A DNA stretch of 64,000 nt, taken from positions 2,728,001-2,792,000 of the forward strand of contig CADCXD010000011.1 in assembly GCA_902806575.1 (NCBI GenBank), given 5' to 3'. Shown piece after piece: positions 46,486 to 57,159 of this stretch; within the stretch, counting starts at the first letter, position 1; every line of letters starts with the position of its first letter. This DNA comes from Jackrogersella multiformis. Lineage: Eukaryota; Ascomycota; Sordariomycetes; Xylariales; Hypoxylaceae. Below the pieces are notes generated by a model. The model saw only the letters and a list, made by a program, of their open reading frames with translations. It did not search any database and was not told where the DNA came from. The translations under genes and the position numbers were made by a program.

Positions 46486-47769
46486 TTAACCTAAGTAGTT
46501 GTTCTTTCTCTCCTTCATGAGCTCCTCTAATCTCTGCGCGATTTTCTCTGACCAACCTGCGTTGTTGATATCGGAGTCGACTTCTACAACACGTATTGCA
46601 ACCCCCTCAAGTCCCTCCTTAATAGCTGTAAACAGGGCCTCGTCTGCAGCGTTGTCGTGAAACGCCTGTCCTTCCACGGCGATTGCGCTGATGCCTCTCA
46701 ATGGAAGCCATACTTCAGTCAGCTCAGGCCTAATGCAATTTTCCCTAAGCCTCTGTGCTATCCTTCGCCCTAGTTCCTCGCATTCTTTTTCTGTTGTCCG
46801 CATCAGCGTCACAGACGGGTTGTGCTCAAAGAGCTTCCTTTCTTGAAATTCTCTGGGCACAGTGTCCTTAGGCCCGAAATTCACCATGTCTAATGCACCG
46901 ACGCTGACGATCTGAGGCAAGCCTGCTTTCGCAGCGGCCGTCAATCTGTCCTCGCCGGCGCTAAAGACGCCGCCGACCAATTCATCTGCTAGTTCGGTAG
47001 TAGTCAGATCCAGGATGCCGTGAAGCCGGCCTTCTCTCAGCAATCGTTCCATCGCACGCCCGCCAGCTCCAGTGGCATGAAATACGTAGACTTCGAACCC
47101 GTGACTCTCTAGCCATCTGCGCGAGGTCCCAACCCCTTTCGTAGTAACGCCAAACATCGTGATTCCAATTCCCTTCTTTGAATTAGTAGCACTACCCGAT
47201 CTTGACATAATCCTATTGGCGTACGCCTTAGCCATTCCCACGATGGCAGCGGCAGCATTATCCACGACCGCTTTTAGCACCTCGTTAAGACCCGCGATAT
47301 CAACCACGCTGTACATCATTGTGATATCTGTCTCCCCGACATAGGAACTCGTATCGCTCGAGGCGACGGTAGACACGATCAGCTTCGGGAAGGTCACGGG
47401 CAGCTCCCGCATGACGGCGGAGGCGATGCTAGTCCCACAACTCCCACCTAGGCCGATTGCAGCGTGAATCTGATCGCGGCTCTCGAGCTGTCGTACTAGG
47501 GATGTAGCTCCACTGATCATGGTCTTGACGATATCCGACCGAGGAAGAGATCCGAGGGCCCCGCTGTCTCCTTGGAACCCGCTAACCTTCAAAACGTCAT
47601 ACTGCCGAATGGTTATAGCTTCATGCTCTATCACGGATCGGCCCGCATCGATTAAAATGACATTTACGGAATGGTCGCATTCTAGAATTCGGGATCTAAG
47701 ATAGAGAAATTCTTCGAGCTTGGTGTCGAACGTGCCGATCACGGCAATCGATATTCTCGGAGGAGCCAT
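46486..47769 (-). CDS. Tm-1-like N-terminal domain protein (UPF0261)
   Basis: Single exon, 427 residues, start ATG at 47769. MAPPRISIAVIGTFDTKLEEFLYLR is the characteristic opening of UPF0261/Tm-1-like ATP-binding proteins; GLGGSCGTSIASAVMRELP, TVASSDTSSYVGETDITMMYSVVDIAGLN, GITMFGVTTKG and FHATGAGGRAMERL are further family blocks. In plants this is the N-terminal half of Tm-1, the tomato inhibitor of tobamovirus RNA replication; bacterial and fungal members are of unknown function. It is transcribed away from a gene encoding the matching C-terminal half, 423 bases apart, and converges with the P450 (111 bases between stops). Confidence 0.92.
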   Translation of the reverse strand: MAPPRISIAVIGTFDTKLEEFLYLRSRILECDHSVNVILIDAGRSVIEHEAITIRQYDVLKVSGFQGDSGALGSLPRSDIVKTMISGATSLVRQLESRDQIHAAIGLGGSCGTSIASAVMRELPVTFPKLIVSTVASSDTSSYVGETDITMMYSVVDIAGLNEVLKAVVDNAAAAIVGMAKAYANRIMSRSGSATNSKKGIGITMFGVTTKGVGTSRRWLESHGFEVYVFHATGAGGRAMERLLREGRLHGILDLTTTELADELVGGVFSAGEDRLTAAAKAGLPQIVSVGALDMVNFGPKDTVPREFQERKLFEHNPSVTLMRTTEKECEELGRRIAQRLRENCIRPELTEVWLPLRGISAIAVEGQAFHDNAADEALFTAIKEGLEGVAIRVVEVDSDINNAGWSEKIAQRLEELMKERKNNYLG

Positions 47770-48192
47770 GGCGGGCTAACTACATCGCTAGGGTTTTGGC
47801 TGGAGTGAATTGTTCCCTTGTCCGTTTATTTAATTTGAGTTCATTATATTGGAATTGGAATTTTTAAAAATGATGATGGAGTAAATAAAGAAAACATTGT
47901 TCGACTTTCCATCTGCCGCCCTATAGCTATGACATAATAGAGAATGCAAGCTGCCCCCTAAAGGTGGGGAAGAAGAAGGGCGTTCCAAGTACAGTAGCGG
48001 GTGTCTTACCGGTACAAATGTAACTAGGAGACAGCCCTGGAGGCAGCCATTCGGTAAATCCAGGGGGTGCTTTACTCACTAGATCTACACCTGCATACGC
48101 ACGTAAAACCCAAGTCCCACCCAGGTCCGTAGTACTGGACCTTTGCGATGATATAATCTACCCTAGACAATCAAATTTGTTCAACCTCAGCC
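47770..48192. promoter_or_regulatory. Bidirectional promoter of the Tm-1-like gene pair
   Basis: 423 bases separate the two divergent ATGs. A short ATATAAT element lies about 40 bases before the rightward start. The compact spacing suggests co-regulation, by inference. Confidence 0.5.
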
Positions 48193-49029
48193 ATGGCCCC
48201 AATTCCCCGTCAAGAAGTCCTCCAGCGTCTGCGGGATGTTATTTCTACTCATCGCCCCATCGTCGGCGCCGGTGCCGGCATCGGCCTCTCTGCTAAATTC
48301 GTCGAGGCCGGCGGCGCGGACCTCATCATCATCTATAATTCCGGCCGCTTCAGGATGGCCGGCCGGGGTTCGCTCGCGGGGTTGTTGCCGTACGGAGACG
48401 CGAACGCCATCGTCGTCGACATGGCCCGGGAGGTCCTGCCCGTCGTCCGGAACACCCCGGTCCTCGCCGGCGTCTGCGGCACGGATCCATTCCGGGACAT
48501 GCGGCAGTTCCTCAAGCAACTGAAAGAGCTAGGGTTCAGCGGTGTGCAGAACTTTCCGACCGTGGGGCTTATGGACGGGAACTTTAGGGCGAATATTGAG
48601 GAGACCGGGATGGGATACGGACTGGAAGTCGATATGATTCGGATCGCTGCTGAGATGGACTTCGTCACCTCGCCTTACGTGTTCAATGTCGATGAGGCTG
48701 TTGGCATGACCGAAGCTGGCGCCGATATTATCGTCGCTCACATGGGCCTCACATCGAGCAAGGGCATCGGAGCGAAGACAGGGAAGACATTGGACGAGTG
48801 CATCAAGTTGATCCAAGACATCAGAGATGCCGTAGTGAAAGTAAGAGAGGACGTTATTGTGTTATGCCATGGTGGGCCAATTGCAGAGGTTAAGGATGCC
48901 GAGTACGTGCTATCACGAACAAAGGGGGTGCACGGATTCTTCGGCGCGAGCAGCATGGAACGCATTCCGGTTGAAATCGCAATTACTGAGAATACGAAGA
49001 GGTTCAAGGAGATACGTATAACGGGATAA
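48193..49029 (+). CDS. TIM-barrel enzyme, PEP-hydrolase-like (Tm-1 C-terminal half)
   Basis: Single exon, 278 residues. MAPIPRQEVLQRLRDVI is followed by GAGAGIGLSAKFVEAGGADLIIIYNSGRFRM, LLPYGDANAIV, PVLAGVCGTDPF, GVQNFPTVGLMDG and IVAHMGLT, the conserved strand ends of the phosphoenolpyruvate-hydrolase-like TIM-barrel family; the last strands are VLCHGGPIAEVKDAEYVL and GFFGASSMERIPVE. In plants this barrel is fused to UPF0261 as the C-terminal half of Tm-1. Here it is a separate divergent gene next to its partner. Catalytic activity is not established for the family. GC-rich first third gives antisense shadow frames. Confidence 0.92.
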   Translation: MAPIPRQEVLQRLRDVISTHRPIVGAGAGIGLSAKFVEAGGADLIIIYNSGRFRMAGRGSLAGLLPYGDANAIVVDMAREVLPVVRNTPVLAGVCGTDPFRDMRQFLKQLKELGFSGVQNFPTVGLMDGNFRANIEETGMGYGLEVDMIRIAAEMDFVTSPYVFNVDEAVGMTEAGADIIVAHMGLTSSKGIGAKTGKTLDECIKLIQDIRDAVVKVREDVIVLCHGGPIAEVKDAEYVLSRTKGVHGFFGASSMERIPVEIAITENTKRFKEIRITG

Positions 49030-49488
49030 CAGGTGTGCTTTTTTGTACCCTTCTAACCTGGATCGGATAGATAGCCGAGGACGGATTTCCACGACAGATC
49101 CAAGTGATACTTTACGAAAGTTAAATGATGACTGTATTCTTTTATTTATCTTCCCCTTTTATATGAACCCATACTTAGTTGCCTTCCAAAAGACTCATGT
49201 CATAGCTACGGCATGCGTTTACTCTTAATGGCAGGAGATCACGACAGTTCATCTCAGCGGGGTCACATACGTGATGATATTTGATCCTAGTATGTAAATA
49301 CTCATATACTATTAGAGTCTTGGTACCGATGCTAAAGCGTATCTAAATAGAAACTAAATTATAATTTAGACCAACAGCTTATACATAATACCTACTTAAT
49401 ATGAAAGAGAACCAATATCCCCTTGATCTCGGAGACTTTCCACCAACTCCGTTAAACACCCAACACATCGATGAGCCGGACGGCTGAA
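49030..49488. other. Convergent intergenic region
   Basis: 459 bases between the TIM-barrel gene and the luciferase-domain gene, which converge. No feature recognised. Confidence 0.5.
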
Positions 49489-50287
49489 TCAGCCGCTCCT
49501 CATGTAGTCAATACCAGCTTGGTAGATCTTGGTGAGAACCTCAACTTCCTCTACTGTGTTGGGCACGTAGAGAAGTGTGTAGCCAAGGTGGATCCAATCA
49601 GTACCGCTCAAGCGGTGACGCTCACCCCAGCCCTTGGAGATGACCTCCTCCGCGTCCGTGAACGAAAGCGTAACGTGGCCGGACAGATCAGTGCCGTGAA
49701 TATGGCAGATCTCCCGGGAAGATGGACCAGCCAGAGGTGTAAGAGGGACCGACTGCTTTGTAAAGAGTGCCTGGCCGTGCTTTTCTAGGGCAGACGTCTT
49801 CCATTCGGTCCATTGTGCGTTAGTCTCGCCGAGCATGTTGAAAGCCTCCATGTATGCCTTGAGATATGTTAGCAGGCATGGACACCTGGACTGCTCAGGA
49901 CTGACTCTATATAGAAGGACTTACCTGCTTGACTTCGGGAGGCTGAGGATCGGCAGCGTTCCTCTCGCGCTGGGGGTAGACAAATGGCTTTGCCCTCGCC
50001 CGGGGACCTGGCCTCACCGGGATAGGTTCTTTCAGGAACGTCTTTCTGGCGTTCGCTTTCTGCTCTTCCGTCGCCTTTCGCCATCCTGTGGCGCGTTTCT
50101 CAGGCCGGTCATAGAAACCGGGCTTAATTGTCTCATCAGCACCGAAAGCCATCGTCTTCTCAGTACCCAGTTGGGACATATAGCCTGCCCAGGTGTACGA
50201 AGTTCCGCCCTCGCCCATCGCCTTCCATTGACGGTAACCCTCCATTAAGCCGGGATCTTTCTGCTTTGACGACAAAGTAGAGCCCAT
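49489..50287 (-). CDS. Luciferase-domain (DUF5519-like) protein
   Basis: Exons (minus) 49925-50287 and 49489-49857 give 243 residues; intron 67 nt, phase 0. The C-terminal half, EICHIHGTDLSGHVTLSF, EEVISKGWGERHRLSG and VPNTVEEVEVLTKIYQAG, is the domain named luciferase-domain in fungi, unrelated in known activity to light production here. The N-terminal part has a repetitive-looking YRQWKAMGEGG and WAGYMSQLG. Start choice: MGSTLSSK at 50287 has Gly2 and Ser6, a possible N-myristoylation signal; an upstream in-frame ATG at 50356 would add a basic, presequence-like stretch but may lie in a 5' UTR intron. Function unknown. Confidence 0.82.
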
Positions 50288-51398
50288 TTTAGTAGTAGAT
50301 GCAGTTCTAAAATTTAGCAAGTTGTTGGTAAGTATGAATGCACGACGCAGAGACATTTGCTTCGTAGTATCTAGCTTAAGGTTTGTTTTGTTGGGCAACA
50401 GGTGCGCCTTCGATATGCTTTTGTAATAAATTTATTAGGCTACATATCTACCTAACGCAGTCACAGACTGCTCGTCGGTTCTTTCTAAACCAGTCACGGA
50501 GTATTACACGTTAATGTTAAATCCGGCAGCCTCCGAGTTAAATCCGAGCGGGATGTGACCCGTCGGGTCGGCCGAGTTGCGGTAGTCGGACTTCGGACGT
50601 GCCACAAATGTTCGACGCATTCAGAACAGCACCGGCGTCCAAAGTTTAATATTGCTAAGGAGAGGAGCGACCCAAACTATTTATACACCGGGATGCCGAG
50701 ATAACTCGATCGCCGACGCAGACAGCCGGAATTACATCTCCGATCCGTCACTTGTCACCTGAGTACCTAGGTACCTAGTCAAGCTATCATTCAGAGGTTA
50801 GCAGTCAGAGGTTACCCCTATTGTGATTAGAAGGACGTTCTGGTTTCTCATGTCACTACCTAGGCATGTAAGACATATAACGTCATAACTGATTCTAATG
50901 CGTACAAACAGAAACGTCTTAATGCCGAGTCACATAATACTTGAATCGATAATCAAAATTTATTATTACCTAGGTAGGCTTTACTCAATTTCGGCATCGT
51001 GCCTTTGTCGGTTCGGCCCGCGACACCCATGATCGCTCCTGCGGGTGCCCGGATCCATGGCGCTAACAGGTAGGTTACACTGCTATTGTCCTAATCAAAG
51101 ACTGTTCCAAACTGTATGGAAACCAATATATGTCACCACAACAACCCGGCAGGTGATAATGCCGTTGTTAAAATCATTGTTAACAATAAACTAATCTATC
51201 CCTTTGTTCACAATTTTATCTGCAAACAACACATATTATGATACAAGAAATGAATCACACTTAGATTTCCTATTTATTTACTGATAATACTATGGACCAC
51301 TAAAAACTCCACAATCTATTCCCCATGAGGTTAATATAATGGAATATCCATCCCATCACGACCAGCTGCACGACATAACCTTACTCCAACAATATTTG
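50288..51398. other. Intergenic region
   Basis: 1.1 kb between two minus-strand genes. TACCTAGGTACCTAG at 50763 and TACCTAGGTAGG at 50967. No gene seen. Confidence 0.5.
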
Positions 51399-52049
51399 CT
51401 AGGTAAATTTCACCTTTCTCCGCTTAGGCGGATCTGGGAGAAGTAGATCGAGATTCTGTAGACATTCCTTGACATTGGGATCATCCTGTGCCGAAGAAAA
51501 AATGTGTTCACCTCGCTTGATGCATTCAACGGCCTCGTCGACTGATCCCTTCGCCATTCTGAGCGCGTCGTAAGCCTCCTGAAACATCAGTTTCTTATCA
51601 TCAAGTTCGCATCGTGTTATGACATGTTGTGTCTTACTTTGGGCCTCGGGATCTTCAATATGACCTAATGACAGTACGGCACGAGGTTTCCACTGAAAGG
51701 ATGGGACCGTACATCTTGTTTGTGAAGGCTGTCGTGAATTGGAGGGCGAGGATCGCATCCTCGAGGAGGGGCGTGATGAGCTCGGGCTCTTTATTGAGCC
51801 GTCACGATTTAAGAACTGGTTATTAGGGTTATTGAACGTATCAGGAGCAGGGAAACTCAGAGTGGATGCTTCTACTTTTAGGGCATCTTTGGCCTTTGGG
51901 AGCAAAGTATTTTTTGACTTCTCTTTGGCTGACCACAGATTTTGGGCGAATTTTCGAAGTGAGTTTGCTCGTTTCACTCCAGAGGCTGGGGGGTCATTAG
52001 TGTTCACTCGCGAGACCGACTCGCCCTTAGATTTATCTCCCACCTGCAT
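51399..52049 (-). CDS. Uncharacterised Ser-rich protein
   Basis: Open frame of 216 residues from the ATG at 52049. The N-terminal half is basic and Ser-rich (SSRPSSRMRSSPSNSRQPSQ), probably disordered. The C-terminal half is more structured, with LMFQEAYDALRMAKGSVDEAVECIKRG, a helix pair reminiscent of UBA-like folds, and it ends PPKRRKVKF, a nuclear-localisation-like tail. A GTAAGA...TTTCAG pair inside (59 nt) looks like an intron, but removing it would shift frame out of the well-formed C terminus, so I keep the frame unspliced. An additional upstream exon is possible. Family not recognised. Confidence 0.5.
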   Translation of the reverse strand: MQVGDKSKGESVSRVNTNDPPASGVKRANSLRKFAQNLWSAKEKSKNTLLPKAKDALKVEASTLSFPAPDTFNNPNNQFLNRDGSIKSPSSSRPSSRMRSSPSNSRQPSQTRCTVPSFQWKPRAVLSLGHIEDPEAQSKTQHVITRCELDDKKLMFQEAYDALRMAKGSVDEAVECIKRGEHIFSSAQDDPNVKECLQNLDLLLPDPPKRRKVKFT

Positions 52050-52962
52050 TTTCTTTGGTCTGGTAAGTTGTTGCTTGCTATTTTGAATACTGGTGTATGG
52101 TTGTCTTGAAGCTTTCTCCCTACCTAGGTATGCGAGATAAGTTGTACCTAATTATGAATGGTGCTTGAGGGGGGGGATAATTACCTGATAGTAAAGTGTT
52201 ATGGTTATACACAAGGAGCATGAACAACTGCGAATACACATGATCAAGTTATACATCTCTACTTACCCATGCTGTGCTCGTACAGCTCGACTGTTGTATG
52301 TGCTGTTAAAACTGAACCCCCTTTCTGGGTCATTGTTCATTAAATCTGTATTTGTCTCTGCATAACTTCGTGGATACTAAATGATGGCTACAGATTAAGA
52401 GGAGGATCTGGCGTTTCTACAACTGCCTCCTTTCGGCAGCCAGGCCTAGGAGGTTCTTAGCCCGCTTACAGTCGCTAGTCTCAAACGACTCACGAACCCT
52501 GTCACAGTACGATAGCGGCACGCCGGTTACCTGCATACAGACCTGTTAAGCTGACTATTTATATGTGTGTAGGATGTGTTATGCGCACGCGTGTGGGTAG
52601 GTAGGTGTTGTGGGCGTGAGAGGGTGTGGTGAGTAGCATGGAAGGTACCTACACGTATCCCATGACAGATCCCATACCTACCTAGGTACCTAGGTGTTTT
52701 TATTTTCAATCATCATATAATGCGTAGAGTTGTAGTCGTCTTGTAGTCGGATATCTGTCTTGAAACGATTTGCAAAATATATTAATGACATAATATGTAG
52801 TATATAACACATCTAATAGTTCTAACAATACGATCATACCAAACCCAATAAAGTGATTTTCACCGCAACACCAACCTCCTAATAGTGTAGCATTTACCTG
52901 CACCTAGGTAGATATATTACGCCGCCAACCCGCCCCCCCAAGAATATACATATGTATGTGAC
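52050..52962. other. Intergenic region
   Basis: About 0.9 kb with CTACCTAGGTATGC (52122) and the strong TACCTACCTAGGTACCTAGG cluster at 52675-52694. No gene seen. Confidence 0.5.
52675..52694. repeat. Palindromic CCTAGGTA-family repeat cluster
   Basis: Two overlapping CCTAGG palindromes joined by GGTACC. Confidence 0.65.
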
Positions 52963-53983
52963 CTAAAATCCTGAGCTGTATTCACTTAGCTCGCCAGAAT
53001 CCTTCTTCACGGCACGGTAGGTCTTAGGGATCGTCCGAGCCGGATCAAATGGTAAGAATATACCAACAGCTAAGACCATCAGGGCTCCGTCTAAAGCAAT
53101 AAAGTAAACTTCGTGCATCATGAGGTGCCCATTCCACCCCTCTATAAGCTCGACGGCTCTGAAAATACTGCGTGCGAAGATGGCGGCAAGCGAGATAAAC
53201 AAGGCGATAATGACTTTGTTATATTCTTGTGGCATGCCGAATTTGGACGATCTTCGGAGGAAGTCAATTGTAAAGATTGTAAAGACAGTCATAGCTGCGA
53301 GTTGGAATAAAACACCAGCGACCATGATATCAGTTCCAACTTTGGGGTCTTTTCCGCTGCCCGAAGCCATCGAAGCCATCGCGCCACCGGCGGCCTAATG
53401 GGTTTCAAACAGGTTAGAATATAACCAGGTATCGTTCGCAAGAAGACATAGAAAAACATGCGAAATTACTCACCTGGAGGACTAACGAAACCACGTCGCA
53501 TGTCATGAACACAATCGTATACATCTTCGCCGAGAGAAGACTATATTCCCGTCCAAGAATATCAATAAACATGCCTAGAAGTACGTATAACGCGGCTGTA
53601 TAAAAGACAGGTCCGATGATGAGCGTAGTGATTTGTATTAAGAAAGCATTCCGATTGTATGGACACTCGGCAGACCAGGTCCGTCCAACCCATCCAATGA
53701 GCTCAGCTGATGGTCTTGCGTTAGCCCGCCCATTTAATTAATTTTCGATAACTAGAAAATACATACTCAGTGCGCCGATGGTAAGTAGTGCAGATGTCCA
53801 TCGTCTCAGGCGGATTGTCTGTAGTGAATGCCCGAAGAAAGCAATCCCAAATAAAGTACAGAAAACAATACCGGCTGCCAGGCTTGGTCTATAGCCATAC
53901 GAATATACAAATCCAGGGACAGGGTCCTTTTGGCAGTTGTTTGGGTTCCTTATGGCTTCTGGCAAGGAAATAGGGCCAGCCAT
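52963..53983 (-). CDS. RTA1-like seven-transmembrane protein
   Basis: Fungal RTA1/lipid-translocating-exporter-like family, linked in yeast to resistance to 7-aminocholesterol and to sphingoid-base handling (RSB1). Exons (minus) 53767-53983, 53474-53706, 52963-53394 give 293 residues with seven hydrophobic segments. Start is the ATG at 53983 (MAGPISLPEAIRNP). The family blocks are YGYRPSLAAGIVF in TM1, ELIGWVGR in TM3 region, GPVFYTAALYVLLG, CDVVSLVLQAAGG spanning the second intron, and FRAVELIEGWNGHLMMHEVYFIALDG near TM6. Introns are 60 and 79 nt. Precise ligand or transport activity is unknown. Confidence 0.93.
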
Positions 53984-56079
53984 GGTGAAAGCTTGATGTT
54001 TAAACGGGATAATGTTTCGAAATAATAAATTTTTATAATATCTCGATGGGCTTGAACTAGGAAGGCGAAAGAAGATATACAAGAGCGAAGATGAATATAT
54101 TTATTACTAATATACGTCTATGAATGAAGTAAACCTTGGAACTTAACGGTAGTATAAAATTAGTGAGGCTGATATACCTGTCTCTCGGACTTCTACCACG
54201 CCCCATTTGGTTCAGCTATTGCGGTACGTGAACTGACACACTGCGAGTTAGCGCTGAGCATTATTCCTACTAGGCTTCTGTAAAGCGTGCAAAGTCGCGA
54301 GTCGGAATTGCAACACAGCCACCGTAGGATCGAACTGATTTACCAATTTACTAACTTGGGCTCAAATTGTGAGTTGCGACCAAAAAAGACATATGAATAA
54401 AGAATCACAGATCCCCTGCAGTAGCAAAAACATTAGCTTATGTGTTGTCGAAGAGGTAATAGGTACACTCGGAAAAGCCCCACAGAGATGATCTTGACCT
54501 ATCGCCGATGCATACATAGGTAAGATCTACCTACGCTGCCACGATCCAGGGATCTCTTATGATCTTACATCCTTCACCCTTATCCAAATTGTTCGTTCAG
54601 GCTCTCTACTTAGTCAAGTAACCCGCCTGGCTCTCATTCCGTCTCTTGAGACTTCAACTTTGATATCTGTTGTTTGAGATTGTGGGTTGACTACGAATTC
54701 AGTTCTCTTTCGATTGATGCCGATTTTAGTGGTATTACAACTCGACCGTGGAACAGTCGTGCATTCTGAAGGCAGTTTCATGTCCCTTTCGCCGAGAACG
54801 AAACTCCTCAAACACAAGATATCGTCAGCCAACGACAACACCGTTGAGAGTTCACTAACACTCACCCCGTACCAGAGTCATCACATTCCCATCCACAGCT
54901 GCTCGAGCGTGAGTTAGCGCATAGCTTTATCAAATCTGAACGAAGCTGTCGGATATTCATCAGCAGGTATGAAATCGCATCCAGTTGTACCGGGACAGGA
55001 CCAAATCCTTATTCGAATCAATGATAGCGTCATTCTCAAGTACTAGCGAGCTCCATACCCACCCTGCGAAGAAATTGAAGAAAAAGCCATTCGCTTAGTT
55101 CAGAATGTCGAAGTTAACAGAGGCAATAACTCCGGCCGGCCCGCCTGACCCCCGGGAGTGATAAAATACCCAACTTCGTAAAGAAAGGAGTCCACGGCTC
55201 ACCCGGGATGCCGCGACGCGTTCGTGCATGATGTATATTGGGTTTCCGGTGAGTGGTTTGGATATATGCGTTGAATATGATACGGTATCTCTAAGAAGAA
55301 TACAGTATCACGGTCTCGTTTGCAGTAGCAAGAGCAATCTCATCATTTAGATTTGTTAGTTATGATGGCTGTGGCGTTTGATCCCTTTGGCGATCACTAG
55401 TTTATTTTAATACCGCATTATACAGCGACAAGCAAGATCCGAAATGATTAATTATTAAAGACAGTTTAGTGGCCGACTGCTTAATACGCAATATAGGATA
55501 ATACTATTGCGCTGAAGCTCAAAATAGCTTCTCATCCTCTGAAAATCCTCCTAGCCCTTTCCTGGTGAGGTTTTCTTCCCTTTTTCCTGATTACTTACTT
55601 CTAAAACGTCTTCCCAAACACCTTTCTCACACTATGCTTAAATTCACCTTTCAACTTGTTCTCATCCAATTCAAATCATATCATTGCGTCAATTTTCAAG
55701 TTATTATTAAGTTATCGTTACTTCGGCCAAGGATGATTTTCTTTTCTAAATCATTACACATACGTGCAAGACGCCAGTTTCAAGAGCATGCTATTTCTAG
55801 TCGTGAAACATTATGGTGTTTGTGGACAGGAGGCCTCTGCTGAGAACAGAATGAACAGAAGGATCAACGAATGCTCAAAGATATGCATCTTTCGCTCATG
55901 ATTAACAGGTAATGAGAGGACAACTACCTAGGTATGTGGATGATATTTTATATAAAAGAATCTTCATTCCTAGGTAACTAAGCTCTTAAGAAACTCCATA
56001 CCCAAATACCTCAAATCATCAACACTATTAGCATAACTTTACAAACCAAATATATCCACAACGATTCAGTTTATACAAA
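53984..56079. other. 2.1-kb gene-free region
   Basis: RTA1 promoter and sequence leading to the small secreted gene. Overlapping frames at 54614-54865 (minus) and 54687-54917 (plus) have no recognisable content. TACCTAGGTATG at 55925 and CCTAGGTAAC at 55971. Confidence 0.5.
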
Positions 56080-56423
56080 ATGAAGGCTTTTACTATAATC
56101 TTTGCTCTGTTCCTCACCATGGTTGCAGCAGCGCCAGCTGTAAAAGATCCAGTTGTGGGAAGACGAGCAGCGACAGATCCGGATCGATTCGCGTTCTTCG
56201 AGGAAGAGAGCAACGGAAACTAACGAATCGATCTTCGGTGCCGCATCCACGAAGACAGCCCATTGCAATGTGCTGGGTGCGGCGATTCATACTACGGGCG
56301 TGATCGGAAGACCAGAGGAGGTATGTATCTGATAGTAGCTCGCTTAAGGATAGCTATCATTTTCTAACCGCGGTTAAAATTCATGGCGCTGACTACAATA
56401 TGTTGCAGGGTTTACGTTATTAG
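56080..56423 (+). pseudogene. Small secreted protein gene with a frame break
   Basis: ATG at 56080 opens MKAFTIIFALFLTMVAAAP, a good signal peptide, and the frame runs 47 codons to a TAA at 56221. Within 56190-56212 a GA-rich stretch (GAGGAAGAGAGC) marks where coding character moves to another frame. That frame has a Kex2-like RKR, one cysteine, no stop up to a GTATGT donor at 56321, and, after an intron with a CTGAC branch and GCAG acceptor, a short last exon 56409-56423 ending in TAG. Either a dinucleotide slip has broken the gene, or the real product is the 47-residue peptide. Family not recognised. Transcript data would decide. Confidence 0.45.
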
Positions 56424-57159
56424 AAACTGGAGGCTCCGCTCACTTAAAGCCCCTATAGAACATAGGAATCGAACTTCACTCCTTTACTACCCATTAGACG
56501 GCCGAATCTAATTCGAAAGTCATGGTGTTACAATTACTACCTAGGTACTTTCCTATAAATCTGAGAGCATGGAAACAGTACTATAAGACCAAATATAACA
56601 TAGCCATTCGTTATCATGTGGACATTTTCCTCAAGTGCCAACACGCATGTCTCTTTGTGTAGAGAGCTTTTAATAACAGGCACTCTTGTTGGTAATGAGA
56701 AGATAGGGTCCCGGCTACTACCCCGGCAAGCTGAACCTATTCTCCTCATATCACGTAAGCCGCGTCGCTAGAGCAGCCGCATACAATCGAAGAGCTAGTA
56801 GGCCAGACAGATAACAGAGCGCCAATCTTGTCTACTTAGGAAGGGTCTCTAGCATGGGCTCGCAAGGGTCAAAAGCATGTTGGAGCTTTATGACCAATGG
56901 CATGTGCATGTTACCTTGTACGATACTACCCAAAGCACGCTGCAGGCCGGAATGAGATGCCGTCACGGCAGAGAAGCGGGAGCCCACTGATTCTAAGGTA
57001 ACTAATAAGGCTTTGGTATCGTACTTTTTTGAACCCTTTCCCTCTTCTACTAGGCGACCCTAGAGTTTGAATTGTCCTGAGGAGCGTGGCCTAGTAATAC
57101 CGACAGCTAAGAAGAATAGACGTCTCGTGTTAACTACGCCAGCTCGGTGAAAGTCTTCA
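56424..57159. other. Intergenic, promoter of purine-cytosine permease
   Basis: About 0.7 kb with one CTACCTAGGTAC motif (56537). No gene seen. Confidence 0.5.

Noticed and set aside
51590..51650. GTAAGA...TTTCAG as an intron in the Ser-rich protein gene
   Set aside because: Its 59-nt length would shift the frame out of a coherent C terminus; unspliced reading is open throughout.
54330..54400. TTCGATC T-loop-like sequence as a tRNA
   Set aside because: Flanking bases do not form a T-stem, and no D-arm or acceptor stem is found. A similar look-alike near 56468 fails the same test.
54614..54917. Overlapping open frames on both strands
   Set aside because: Neither has a recognisable domain, and their overlap suggests chance open sequence.
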